From Enterococcus_D entomosocium (GTDB taxonomy: Bacteria > Bacillota > Bacilli > Lactobacillales > Enterococcaceae): a stretch of 64,000 nucleotides of DNA. Shown one piece after another: positions 9,123 through 17,565 of this stretch. Under the pieces are notes generated by a model that was given only the letters and a program-made list of their open reading frames with translations, searched no databases and was not told the origin of the DNA. The stretch lies in assembly GCF_030441895.1 (NCBI RefSeq), contig NZ_JARJAS010000002.1; one strand, given 5' to 3'. Within the stretch, counting starts at the first letter, position 1. Each line of letters starts with the position of its first letter. Made by a program: the position numbers and the translations under genes.

Positions 9123-9151
9123 ATTATGCCTTGTTTTTGCAAAAGTGTCAT
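9123..9151 (-). promoter_or_regulatory. Promoter of the liaXYZ operon
   Basis: On the minus strand ATGACA (9146-9151) and CATAAT (9123-9128) stand 17 bases apart, each one mismatch from consensus. The interval just upstream (TACTTAAGACCTATGACA) is where a LiaR-type response-regulator site would be expected. I cannot confirm a LiaR box by eye. Confidence 0.65.
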
Positions 9152-9489
9152 AGGTCTTAAGTACCAAGTTTTTCTCAATCTGCAGATTGGCAAGCAGAAC
9201 CGGCACTTTTCTTCATTACTTTAGGCACAAAACGATCTTCCTTATCTTAACAGTACCACGAAAAACCATTGGAAACAAAAGTTTCAGCTAATAGCAGCCT
9301 TGAGGAATAGGCCTGCTAGAGTAAATGATCTATTGTTCATTTCACTGCGTCGGGGATGAAAAGAGCAGAAGGTTCAACTTGAAAAATTCGGGTACGATAG
9401 AATCGATTTCCATTGTCCATCTTTAGGGAAGCCATTTTATAATTTGTCTATCTTGTTCACGTCATCTATTTCAGTGATTCTTCCAAATC
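9152..9489. other. Intergenic stretch upstream of liaX, no gene seen
   Basis: About 340 bases between the liaX promoter and the phoU terminator. No ORF with an RBS, no tRNA and no clear hairpin is visible. It may hold upstream control sites for liaX. Confidence 0.5.
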
Positions 9490-9543
9490 AAAAAGACCGC
9501 CGAGAGAAGTTACTCCTTAAAGGTCAACTTCTTTCGGCGGTCT
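9490..9543 (-). terminator. Terminator of the pst-phoU operon
   Basis: AGACCGCCGAAAGAAGTT pairs with AACTTCTCTCGGCGGTCT (one mismatch) on the minus strand and is followed by five T. It lies about 50 bases past the phoU stop. Confidence 0.88.
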
Positions 9544-9593
9544 GTCCCATCTCTTTTAAAAGAGATAAGTGATCAAGAACCTAAGCTGGTTTC

Positions 9594-10271
9594 TTAAATC
9601 ATTTCCGTACGGTTTGTATTCAATTCACTGATTTTCCCAGTAGCAAGATACACGATCCATTCACAAATATTCGTTACGTAGTCACCGATACGTTCTAAGT
9701 ACTGTGCAACAGATAAATAATCGGTTCCACTAACAACGGTTTCCGGATTTTCTTTCATACTCTCGATCGTTTTGTAATAGATGTCTTTGTAATACTCATT
9801 GACCCGATCATCCATTTGGGCAATCATACGGGCATCTTCTTGGTCAGTTTTTACATAGGCAACTAAAACATTATCGACCATTTTCTTCACATAATCCGAC
9901 ATATCAGAAATTTCTTTTTCGATTTCGGCGATCCGTGTTTCACCTTTGACCCGAATCGTTGACTTCGCGATCGATACTGCATGGTCTCCCATTCGTTCCA
10001 AGTCAGAGCTGGCTTTCATTACAGTAATGATCATTCGTAGATCGGTGGTTACTGGTTGCTGCAAAGCAATCATTTCAAAGCTCTTTTTCTCCAAACGAAC
10101 TTCCATATTGTTGATCGCCAAATCATTTTCAATCACTTCTTGAGCAATTGCTTTATCATGTCTGACATATGCTCGTACGGATTTGTGGATCGCGCTGCTG
10201 ACTAGCATCCCCATCTCATAAAATTGATTGTGTAGATTTAATAATTCTTCTTCAAACTGTGTACGCAACAT
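9594..10271 (-). CDS. phoU: Phosphate transport system regulator PhoU
   Basis: 225 residues. PhoU couples the Pst transporter to control of phosphate uptake and PhoR signalling. The protein is all-helical with two related PhoU repeats, each with the metal-binding type motif: LERMGDHAVSIAKS at about 90 and LERIGDYVTNICEW at about 190. It starts at an ATG with an AGGAGG RBS, 11 bases after pstB. It is the last gene of pstSCABB-phoU and is followed by a terminator. The length is typical. Confidence 0.96.
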   Translation of the reverse strand: MLRTQFEEELLNLHNQFYEMGMLVSSAIHKSVRAYVRHDKAIAQEVIENDLAINNMEVRLEKKSFEMIALQQPVTTDLRMIITVMKASSDLERMGDHAVSIAKSTIRVKGETRIAEIEKEISDMSDYVKKMVDNVLVAYVKTDQEDARMIAQMDDRVNEYYKDIYYKTIESMKENPETVVSGTDYLSVAQYLERIGDYVTNICEWIVYLATGKISELNTNRTEMI

Positions 10272-10282
10272 CCCTTTTCCTC

Positions 10283-11041
10283 CTAACCAAATCTTCCTGA
10301 GATATAATCTTCTGTTTCTTTTTTGCTTGGACTTAGGAACACTTTTTTCGTGTCATTAAACTCGATCAAGTTGCCGTCCAAAAAGAACGCGGTTTTATCT
10401 GAGATTCTTGAAGCTTGTGACATGTTGTGAGTCACGATGATCATGGTATAGCGTTCTTTCAGTGCCAAAAGGGTATTCTCGATTTTCCCAGATGAAATTG
10501 GGTCTAACGCACTGGTTGGTTCATCCAGCAAAATGATTTCTGGATCGACAGCCAATACCCGAGCGATGCATACCCGCTGCTGTTGTCCACCGGATAAAGA
10601 TAGCGCACTTTGGTGAAGCTTATCTTTGACATCTTCCCAGACAGACGCTGCTTTCAAGCTTTCCTCTACCGTCTTATCAAGAATCGCCTTGTCCGTGACT
10701 CCTTTTAATTTTAACCCATAAATCACATTTTCGTAAATTGAAAAGGGAAATGGATTCGGTTGCTGAAAAACCATTCCGATTTCTTTACGCAAATCAACGA
10801 TGTCTTGCTTCGGACTATAAATGTCTTTCCCTTTATAGACAACACTTCCTGTAATTGTCACACCAGGGATCAAATCATTCATTCGATTAAGAGAACGCAA
10901 GTAGGTCGATTTCCCACAACCTGAAGGACCGATCATCGCAGTGATCTCGCCTTTTTTGATGGAAAGGTCGATTCCTTTTAATGCTTCTTTTTTTCCGTAG
11001 TATAAATGCAGATCTTTCGATGTAATAATTTCTTCTGCCAT
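10283..11041 (-). CDS. pstB: Phosphate ABC transporter ATP-binding protein (PstB, copy 1)
   Basis: 252 residues. This is the cytosolic ATPase subunit of the high-affinity phosphate importer. Walker A is GPSGCGKST, the signature is LSGGQQQRVCIARV, and Walker B is IILLDEPTSALD, in the normal order and spacing. A longer in-frame reading starts inside the preceding gene, but GGAGG stands 8 bases before the ATG at 11041, giving the usual PstB length. It is the second of two adjacent pstB genes, a duplication common in Lactobacillales. Confidence 0.95.
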   Translation of the reverse strand: MAEEIITSKDLHLYYGKKEALKGIDLSIKKGEITAMIGPSGCGKSTYLRSLNRMNDLIPGVTITGSVVYKGKDIYSPKQDIVDLRKEIGMVFQQPNPFPFSIYENVIYGLKLKGVTDKAILDKTVEESLKAASVWEDVKDKLHQSALSLSGGQQQRVCIARVLAVDPEIILLDEPTSALDPISSGKIENTLLALKERYTMIIVTHNMSQASRISDKTAFFLDGNLIEFNDTKKVFLSPSKKETEDYISGRFG

Positions 11042-11072
11042 TGTTTTGCCTCCGTTTACTGATCGAATCGGC

Positions 11073-11879
11073 TCAGCCAAAATGACCGGATACGTAATCT
11101 TCTGTTGCTTTAATTTTTGGACGAGTAAATATCTTACGGGTCTCATCGTACTCGATCGCATTTCCTAAGTAGAAAAAGGCGGTATAATCGCTGATCCGAG
11201 CAGCTTGCTGCATGTTGTGGGTCACGATGATGATTGAATAGTCGTTTTTCAAGTTGATAAGAGTTTCTTCCACTGTCCCGGTTGAGATGGGGTCAAGGGC
11301 ACTAGCTGGTTCATCTAGAAGCAAAATATCTGGTTTCATCGCAATTGCTCGAGCGATACACAGACGTTGCTGCTGTCCACCGGACAATGCCAAAGCACTT
11401 TTGTCTAAGCTGTCCTTTACTTGATCCCAAAGTGCGGCTTGTTTCAAGCTGGTTTCGACTGCTTCATCCAATTTCTTTTTGTTTCTTTCTCCATGACGTC
11501 GCAAAGCAAAGGCGATGTTGTCATAGATCGATTTACTGAAAGGGTTTGGTCGTTGGAAAACCATGCCGATCCGCTTACGCATTTCGAAGACATCGACTTC
11601 TTTCGTGTTCACGTCGACCCCTTTGTACATGATGTTTCCTGTGACTCTCGTATTTGCGATTCCGTCATTCATTCGATTCAAGGAACGCAGATACGTTGAT
11701 TTTCCGCAACCAGAGGGACCGATCAATGCGGTGATTTTATTCTTTTCAAATTGTAGATCAATGCCTTTGATGGCTTCATTTGATCCATACCATACATGCA
11801 AGTCAGTGGTATAAAGCGCCACATCTTCTGGTTTATCGAAGGTAATGATATTTCGATCATCCCAATTGTAATCGTTCAT
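11073..11879 (-). CDS. pstB: Phosphate ABC transporter ATP-binding protein (PstB, copy 2)
   Basis: 268 residues. It is a PstB paralogue of the next gene, longer at the N-terminus by about 17 residues (MNDYNWDDRNIITFDKPEDV). Walker A is GPSGCGKST, the signature is LSGGQQQRLCIARA, and Walker B is ILLLDEPASALD. The alanine in place of the usual threonine in DEPTSALD is a minor family variation. It lies 14 bases after pstA and is surely cotranscribed. The two copies probably form homo- or heterodimers under the PstC/PstA pore; which is used cannot be told from sequence. Confidence 0.94.
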   Translation of the reverse strand: MNDYNWDDRNIITFDKPEDVALYTTDLHVWYGSNEAIKGIDLQFEKNKITALIGPSGCGKSTYLRSLNRMNDGIANTRVTGNIMYKGVDVNTKEVDVFEMRKRIGMVFQRPNPFSKSIYDNIAFALRRHGERNKKKLDEAVETSLKQAALWDQVKDSLDKSALALSGGQQQRLCIARAIAMKPDILLLDEPASALDPISTGTVEETLINLKNDYSIIIVTHNMQQAARISDYTAFFYLGNAIEYDETRKIFTRPKIKATEDYVSGHFG

Positions 11880-11892
11880 ACTGTCATTCTCC

Positions 11893-12777
11893 TTATGCTG
11901 ACGTCATTTTCTTGTACAACCGTTTGCCAGCTGCACGGGCGCCAAAGTTAAATAGCAAGACGGCAATGATCAATACTGCCGAAGCTCCAGCTGAAACTTG
12001 TGCGCCATCAGGCATCGTGCCCTCTGTATTGATTTTCCAAATATGGACTGCCAGCGTCTCCGCTTGTCGGAAAAGACCGATCGGGCTGGAAACACTCAAT
12101 GGATTCCAGTTTGTAAAATCAAGGGCCGGTGCACTTTGTCCTGCAGTATAGATCAGCGCTGCCGCTTCACCAAAAATCCGACCAGAACTTAGAATGACCC
12201 CAGTCAAAATCCCTGGTGTTGCTTCTGGAACAATGATGCGTGTGACCGTTTCCCAACGTGACAACCCAAGAGACAAGCCTGCTTCACGTTGCGTGTAATG
12301 AATCGCTTGAAGTGATTCTTCTACATTTCTCGTCAATAGTGGCAAATTGAAGAAGGTCAATGCCAAGGCACCAGAAATAATTGAAAAGCCATAACCAAAC
12401 TGAATAACAAAGACTAAGAAACCAAAGAGACCGACAACCACTGAAGGCAGTGAGCTCAAAATCTCGATCGATGTCCGAATGATATCCGTTAACCAGTTTT
12501 TCTTTGCATACTCTGATAAGTAGATCCCCGCTCCTAAAGAAATCGGGAAGCTAATGATCATTGTTACTAAAAGCAAGTAAAGGGAATTGAACAATTGGAT
12601 GCCGATCCCGCCGCCTTCTTGATACGCTTTTGAAGAAGAGGTCAGAAATTCCCAGCTAATGTGAGGAACCCCCCGAACCAAAATGTACAGTAATAAGGAA
12701 GCCAAAATCAAAACAATGATTCCAGCAACGGCATACAAGACGCCGGTAGCAATTTTATCTGAACGTTTTGCATTCAT
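11893..12777 (-). CDS. pstA: Phosphate ABC transporter permease PstA
   Basis: 294 residues with six predicted membrane helices. The cytoplasmic EAA-type loop YTQREAGLSLGLSRWETVTRIIVPEATPGI docks on the ATPase. Together with PstC it forms the phosphate channel. The ATG at 12777 shares one base with the pstC stop (TAATG), indicating translational coupling. The length and the ALIYTAGQSA region are typical of PstA. Confidence 0.95.
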   Translation of the reverse strand: MNAKRSDKIATGVLYAVAGIIVLILASLLLYILVRGVPHISWEFLTSSSKAYQEGGGIGIQLFNSLYLLLVTMIISFPISLGAGIYLSEYAKKNWLTDIIRTSIEILSSLPSVVVGLFGFLVFVIQFGYGFSIISGALALTFFNLPLLTRNVEESLQAIHYTQREAGLSLGLSRWETVTRIIVPEATPGILTGVILSSGRIFGEAAALIYTAGQSAPALDFTNWNPLSVSSPIGLFRQAETLAVHIWKINTEGTMPDGAQVSAGASAVLIIAVLLFNFGARAAGKRLYKKMTSA

Positions 12778-13697
12778 TATTTCAAGGCTCCTTTCTTCCC
12801 AATAAAGCGAATAACAATGTTAAATAGTAAGGACATCAATAACAAGATCAAGGCTAATGACCATAAAACATTATTTTGGACTGTCCCCATGATCGTATTT
12901 CCGATACCCATCGTTAGGATAGAAGTCAATGTTGAAGCTGGTGTCACTAAGCTAGTTGGCATCAATGCCGCATTACCAATAACCATTTGAATTGCCAATG
13001 CTTCACCAAACGCCCGCGCCATTCCAAAAACAACCGCTGTTAAAATACCAGGAACAGCTGCTCGTAAAACAACTTTGTAAATCGTTTGCCAGCGAGTCGC
13101 ACCTAAAGCTAACGAAGCTTCACGATAATGCCGTGGAACTGCCCGCAAAGCGTCGACAGTCATCGTAGTCACTGTCGGTAAGATCATGATAAACAGGACA
13201 AACGTCCCTGCCAAGATCCCAAAACCAGTACCGCCAAAAACGGAGCGGACTGCTGGTACAACGACAGACAAACCGATGAATCCATAAACAACTGAAGGGA
13301 TACCGACTAAAAGTTCGATGACCGGCTGCAAGATCTTCTCTCCATTACGAGGTGAGATTTCTACCATAAAGACGGCTGCACCGATGGCAAAAGGTGTTGC
13401 CACGATCGCTGATAAGAACGTTACGAAGAACGATCCTAGAATCATCGGCAAGGCACCAAGTAACGGTTGTCCATCAGGTCCCACAGCACTCGGATTCCAT
13501 TGGGTACCAAACAAAAAGTCAAACACATTGACTTTGTCTACAAAGAATGTCGCTAATCCTCGGCTAGCAACGAAATAAAAAATGGAGATCACAACCAAAA
13601 CAATCAACGCGATACAAAGAAAACTGATTAGTTTTCCTCTTTGTTCCATTCTTGCGCGCTTAGATTTTTTTGTTAACACTTCTTTTACATTTTCCAC
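12777..13697 (-). CDS. pstC: Phosphate ABC transporter permease PstC
   Basis: 306 residues, integral membrane. The N-terminal cytosolic tail is basic (TKKSKRARMEQRG) and followed by a first helix at about residues 22-46. The EAA loop is HYREASLALGATRWQTIYKVVLRAAVPGIL. It starts with GTG at 13697, supported by GGAGGAACCCTC directly upstream; an internal ATG in the same frame is not needed. It sits about 100 bases past pstS, with a weak hairpin in between. Confidence 0.95.
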   Translation of the reverse strand: MENVKEVLTKKSKRARMEQRGKLISFLCIALIVLVVISIFYFVASRGLATFFVDKVNVFDFLFGTQWNPSAVGPDGQPLLGALPMILGSFFVTFLSAIVATPFAIGAAVFMVEISPRNGEKILQPVIELLVGIPSVVYGFIGLSVVVPAVRSVFGGTGFGILAGTFVLFIMILPTVTTMTVDALRAVPRHYREASLALGATRWQTIYKVVLRAAVPGILTAVVFGMARAFGEALAIQMVIGNAALMPTSLVTPASTLTSILTMGIGNTIMGTVQNNVLWSLALILLLMSLLFNIVIRFIGKKGALK

Positions 13698-13718
13698 GAG
13701 GGTTCCTCCTCAAAAATC

Positions 13719-13743
13719 AAACTAAACTCATAACCATTAGTTT
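13719..13743 (-). other. Intercistronic hairpin between pstS and pstC
   Basis: AAACTAA pairs with TTAGTTT around an 11-base loop, then a short T stretch. It is AT-rich and weak. Such elements often give more binding-protein mRNA than permease mRNA. Confidence 0.35.
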
Positions 13744-13794
13744 ATCGGTTCAACATCAATTTCTGTTAAAGCTTGTGTAAATTTTGTGTAAAGA

Positions 13795-14649
13795 TTATTC
13801 AACAATGTTGCCTTCCCAGTCTCTTTCCACCTGCATGATGGAAATTGGAATATAGCCTAGATCCCCAACGATATGCTCTTGGACTTCGTCAGAAAGCATA
13901 TATTCTAAAAACTCAGCAGTTAATCCGGTTGGTTCTCCTTTTGTATACATATGCTCATACGCCCAAACTTTCCAATCATTCGTCGTCACATTTTCAATCG
14001 TAGGTTCAACGCCATCAATTGAAAGGACATTGACTTCATCAGTCACATAAGAAAATGCAACGTAGCTAATAGCCCCTGGTGTATCAGAAACGATCGAGCG
14101 TACCATCCCACTAGAATCTTGCTCTTGAGAAGGAATAGCGGTTTCGCCATCCATGATCCATTTTTCAAACGTGCTTCTCGTACCACTACCTGTCGCCCGG
14201 TTCAATAAAACGATCGGCAGATCATTTCCACCGACTTCGCTCCAATTGGTGATCTTTCCTAAGAAGATATTTTTTAGATCTTCTGTGGAAATGTCTGTGA
14301 TACCAACTCCTTTGTTAACGATTGGTGTGATTCCCACCGTTGCCACCCGATGATCAACAAGGGCATCAGCATCGATTCCTGGCTTTTCTTCCGCAAACAA
14401 ATCAGAATTTCCGATATCGACTGCACCGGCTTGGACTTGACTTAGTCCGGTTCCGCTTCCGCCTCCTTGGACATTGATGAACCGTCCTGGATTTGAGTTT
14501 TGAAATTCTTCTGCAACTGTTTCTACTAGCGGCTGCAAAGCAGAGGAACCGACTGCGGTGATCGATTCTCCTCTATCTGCCCAGCTTGCACATCCTGAGA
14601 GTAAAATAACCAATCCGATAATAGGACTTAGAAGTTTAAATTTTTTCAT
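13795..14649 (-). CDS. pstS: Phosphate-binding lipoprotein PstS
   Basis: 284 residues. The lipoprotein signal MKKFKLLSPIIGLVILLSGC has a clear lipobox (LSGC) and would be lipidated by Lgt. The mature part has the PstS phosphate-binding blocks VGSSALQPLVE, GGGSGTGLSQVQAGAVDIGNSD and NRATGSGTRSTFEKWI. The two adjacent ATGs at 14652 and 14649 both follow AAGGAG, and the second has the better spacing. It heads the pst operon, with a promoter at 14704-14732. It is made at the outer face of the membrane and delivers phosphate to PstCA. Confidence 0.96.
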   Translation of the reverse strand: MKKFKLLSPIIGLVILLSGCASWADRGESITAVGSSALQPLVETVAEEFQNSNPGRFINVQGGGSGTGLSQVQAGAVDIGNSDLFAEEKPGIDADALVDHRVATVGITPIVNKGVGITDISTEDLKNIFLGKITNWSEVGGNDLPIVLLNRATGSGTRSTFEKWIMDGETAIPSQEQDSSGMVRSIVSDTPGAISYVAFSYVTDEVNVLSIDGVEPTIENVTTNDWKVWAYEHMYTKGEPTGLTAEFLEYMLSDEVQEHIVGDLGYIPISIMQVERDWEGNIVE

Positions 14650-14703
14650 CATAACGCTCCTTGTACTTTCGTAAGTCATTGATCTTAAAAATCAATTATT
14701 TTC

Positions 14704-14732
14704 ATTTTACCATTAGTTGAATTTAATGAAAA
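14704..14732 (-). promoter_or_regulatory. Probable pstS promoter
   Basis: TTTTCA (14727-14732) and TAAAAT (14704-14709) are 17 bases apart on the minus strand, about 55 bases before the pstS ATG. The weak -35 fits a promoter that needs an activator, as expected for phosphate control. No convincing PhoP-box repeats were identified. Confidence 0.5.
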
Positions 14733-14867
14733 TTATTATTTGCTTTTTTTTCTGGAACAGCGTCCGTTCGTTTATTTAAAACGCTTTTTTTCTTTTTCAA
14801 AATAACTGTTTCGTAAAAAAAATGACAGAATTTCTTAATTAAATTACGTGCATCCAGAAGGTATGCT

Positions 14868-14877
14868 ATGCTATACT
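14868..14877 (+). promoter_or_regulatory. Extended -10 promoter for a candidate small RNA
   Basis: TGCTATACT, with TATACT at 14872-14877, is an extended -10 element on the plus strand. The -35 position (14849-14854) is poor. It reads toward a 170-base non-coding stretch that ends in a strong terminator. Confidence 0.5.
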
Positions 14878-14883
14878 GTGAGA

Positions 14884-15050
14884 GGAAACGTATTTTAAAA
14901 GAACATAATTATTAATCTTGCTTCCCCAATCAAGTACAATATGTTGTTATGTTCAGCGTTTTCACGATTTCATCAACATTTCCCCAAAATGTCTGTTGAA
15001 TCGAAACGGCAGAAAGAAGCATTTCTATGCATCTTCTGCCGTCTTTTTTT
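14884..15050 (+). ncRNA. Candidate trans-acting small RNA with two UUCCCCAA motifs
   Basis: The stretch of about 167 bases lies between an extended -10 promoter and a terminator, and no ORF with an RBS is visible. ATGTTG and CAACAT pair around 14940-14979, leaving the identical octamers TTCCCCAA at 14922-14929 and 14980-14987 flanking the hairpin and probably single-stranded. C-rich loops of this sort in Firmicute small RNAs bind Shine-Dalgarno regions. It diverges from pstS and converges on the hydrolase gene. The existence of the RNA is inferred from promoter plus terminator only. I do not recognise it as a named family. Confidence 0.45.
15006..15050 (+). terminator. Rho-independent terminator of the candidate small RNA
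   Basis: ACGGCAGAAAGAAGCAT pairs with ATGCATCTTCTGCCGT, with one mismatch, around a 4-base loop (TTCT), followed by seven T on the plus strand. On the minus strand only TTTC follows, so it is mainly a plus-strand terminator. The T-tract overlaps the hydrolase stop codon. Confidence 0.85.
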
Positions 15051-15780
15051 ACTCTAATTCACTTAGCCACGCAGCCATCTGCACAACGATGGCTTTTTGC
15101 TGCGCTTCATTTGATAAATCAGCGGCGGCTTCTCCTTTTTGTAACCCATAGGTACCAAAGCCAGCATGATTGCCGCCTTCGATCGTTTGGAACGTGGTAG
15201 ATTCTGGAAGGAAGCTGCGGGCAGCTTGCCAATTTTCTTGATTGACCACCTGATCTTGACTCCCTGTCAACGATAGCACAGAAATCGACTGATCAGCCAA
15301 AGACCCTTTTTCATCGGGATAGCTTGCGAAGAAAAAGACCCCTTTTAAATCCTTGTCGTTTGCAGCCAATTGATTCGCTGCAAAACGGCTCGCCATTACC
15401 CCACCTAATGAATGACCACCAATGACATAGGAGTTATGGGGAATTTCTTTCAAGACCTCTTCTGCACGATTGCCTGATAAAACAGCCATGTTAAAGGGCA
15501 TTTTAACGATCGCGACAGGATAGCCTTTTTCCGCTAAACCTGCTGCCCATACACTATAGCTTTCCGCATCGACAAGGGCGCCGGGATAGAAAATAACCAA
15601 TGGCTTTTCTTCATCTCCAACAAAATAAAGGGCATTCCCCTCATCTTCTGCCTCTTTCGCAGCTGTGACTGCAGCATCAACTGCTGGGTAGTGTAGTTGT
15701 TGCCAACCGATCCAACCGGCAATAGTTAAAATAACAACGGTGACCAATACACCAATCAAAACTTTTGTTCTTTTTCTCAT
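15049..15780 (-). CDS. Membrane-anchored or secreted alpha/beta hydrolase
   Basis: 243 residues. A basic start (MRKRTK) and the hydrophobic segment VLIGVLVTVVILTIAGWIGW form a signal anchor, so the catalytic part faces outside. The nucleophile elbow GHSLGG, with its serine near residue 130, and the later GGNHAGFG (catalytic His) are those of the Abhydrolase_5 group; the acid is probably the Asp in GSQDQV. The substrate is not known. Two adjacent ATGs (15783, 15780) follow AGGAGG, and the second has the usable spacing. It is single, with no obvious operon partner. Confidence 0.82.
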   Translation of the reverse strand: MRKRTKVLIGVLVTVVILTIAGWIGWQQLHYPAVDAAVTAAKEAEDEGNALYFVGDEEKPLVIFYPGALVDAESYSVWAAGLAEKGYPVAIVKMPFNMAVLSGNRAEEVLKEIPHNSYVIGGHSLGGVMASRFAANQLAANDKDLKGVFFFASYPDEKGSLADQSISVLSLTGSQDQVVNQENWQAARSFLPESTTFQTIEGGNHAGFGTYGLQKGEAAADLSNEAQQKAIVVQMAAWLSELE

Positions 15781-15793
15781 CATATCCTCCTGC

Positions 15794-15857
15794 AAAAAAG
15801 AAGATCAGGAAAGGATGGCAGACGAAACTTGCTGGTCCATCATCTCCTGAATCTTTC
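15794..15857 (-). terminator. Terminator after recN
   Basis: On the minus strand AGATTCAGGAGATGATGG pairs imperfectly with CCATCCTTTCCTGATCT, followed by TTCTTTTTT. It lies just past the recN stop and before the hydrolase RBS. Confidence 0.65.
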
Positions 15858-15876
15858 TACGAATGTTTCCCAATTT

Positions 15877-17550
15877 TTATCGGTGTGCAAGTGCCAATAG
15901 TTCTCGTGCATGTTCGATCGTTAAATCGGTGATTTCTGCACCTGAGAGCATACGGGCGATCTCTGCCACCCGTTCTTCTTTAGATAGTTTACGGACGTGG
16001 GTTTCTGTCCGTCCTTCTTGGATTGCTTTTTCAATAAAATATTGATTATCCGCTACAGCAGCTACTTGCGGCAAGTGAGTGATACACAAAACTTGCGAAT
16101 TGGCTGCGATCTTGGCGATTTTTTCAGCAATTGCTTGGGCTACTCGGCCACTAACCCCAGTATCAACTTCGTCAAAAACAATACTGGTGATTCCTTGTTT
16201 CCGAGAGAAAATTGATTTGAGGGCCAGTAAGATCCGTGAAAGTTCTCCCCCAGAAGCAACCCGCACCAACGGCTTCATGCCTTCACCAGGATTTGTGGTC
16301 AAATAAAATTCTACGGTGTCAAATCCGCTGCTACTCAATTGTTTTGAGCCAGGTGCAAACCGTACTTCAAATTGTGCGTGCTCCATATACAGCTCTTTTA
16401 ACTCTTGAACGATTTCTTTTTCTAAACGATGAGCCAGTTCACGTCGTTTGACGTGCAAGGCTTCCGCCAGCTGCCAAACTGCTTCAGCTTTTTGGGCAAG
16501 CTCTTCTTCTAATTGCTCCAACTGACCTTCTGTATAGGCAGACTCGCTGATTTCTTTACTGATCTCATCATAGTAAGCAAGAATCACAGGAATCGACTCC
16601 CCGTATTTGCGCTTCAATTGACGAATCGTTTCCAGCCGCGAAATGACTTCTTCCAGTCGGCCTTCATCTAATTCAAGATTGTCGACTTGCCGCGAAATAT
16701 CAGTAGCTGCATCTTGCAACAAGTAATACGCACTTTGGATCACTTCACTGATTTTTTCGTAAGCCGGATCAAGATGGGCGATTGACTGGATCTCGGATAA
16801 AGCTACACTGACCCCATCTAGGCTATTGACTTCTTCGGCAGATAAGGCACCATAGCTTTGCCCTAGAGCATCCACGATTTTTTGATAATTGGTCAGTTTT
16901 TCTCGTTCATCGATCAGCAGTTCTTCTTCATTTTCCATCAATTCTGCTTGGGCGATTTCTTCTTGTTGAAAACGCAACATGTCCATTCGCTGGACATATA
17001 GCTGTTCATTTTCTTGAATGGTCCTGACGTGTTTTTCTAAAGAGCGATAGCTTTGATAGGCTTGACGGTAATCCGCAAGCTCCGCTTTAAAGCTATCATC
17101 CCCAAACCCATCCATCAAGGTCAAATGTTTTTCTGGCTGCAGCAGCTCTTGATGCTCATTTTGTCCTTGGATATCGACCAAGAATAAACCGATTTGACGC
17201 AAAACCGACAAGGTAACGGTTCGACCATTGACACGACAAATATTTTTCCCCGATTGAGAGATATCTCGTTGTACGATCAAAACTTCTTCTTCATCAATAC
17301 CTAAATCTGCGGTCAAGTCTTTGAACTCCTGCTGATTCGGCCATTCGAAGATCCCTTCTAAACGGCATTTCTCTGCTCCTTGACGCAAATAGTCGCTGGA
17401 ACCTCTACCGCCTGCTAGCAAACCCATCGCATCGATAATAATTGATTTCCCGGCACCTGTCTCACCTGTCAGTGCCGTCATTCCCTCATGGAAAGATAAG
17501 TGCAAGTTGGAAATAATCGCAAAATTTTGGATCGACAATTCTAAAAGCAT
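15877..17550 (-). CDS. recN: DNA repair protein RecN
   Basis: 557 residues. This is an SMC-like ATPase that acts early in double-strand-break repair. Walker A GETGAGKS lies at about 30 after the start MLLELSIQNFAIISNLHL. Two coiled-coil arms span about 150-370. The ABC signature ASGGELSRILLALK and Walker B SIVFDEVDTGVSG are near the end. An AGGAGG RBS precedes the ATG. It follows argR by 15 bases, the conserved Firmicute order argR-recN. Confidence 0.97.
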   Translation of the reverse strand: MLLELSIQNFAIISNLHLSFHEGMTALTGETGAGKSIIIDAMGLLAGGRGSSDYLRQGAEKCRLEGIFEWPNQQEFKDLTADLGIDEEEVLIVQRDISQSGKNICRVNGRTVTLSVLRQIGLFLVDIQGQNEHQELLQPEKHLTLMDGFGDDSFKAELADYRQAYQSYRSLEKHVRTIQENEQLYVQRMDMLRFQQEEIAQAELMENEEELLIDEREKLTNYQKIVDALGQSYGALSAEEVNSLDGVSVALSEIQSIAHLDPAYEKISEVIQSAYYLLQDAATDISRQVDNLELDEGRLEEVISRLETIRQLKRKYGESIPVILAYYDEISKEISESAYTEGQLEQLEEELAQKAEAVWQLAEALHVKRRELAHRLEKEIVQELKELYMEHAQFEVRFAPGSKQLSSSGFDTVEFYLTTNPGEGMKPLVRVASGGELSRILLALKSIFSRKQGITSIVFDEVDTGVSGRVAQAIAEKIAKIAANSQVLCITHLPQVAAVADNQYFIEKAIQEGRTETHVRKLSKEERVAEIARMLSGAEITDLTIEHARELLALAHR

Positions 17551-17565
17551 CCCTTGCCTCCTCTT

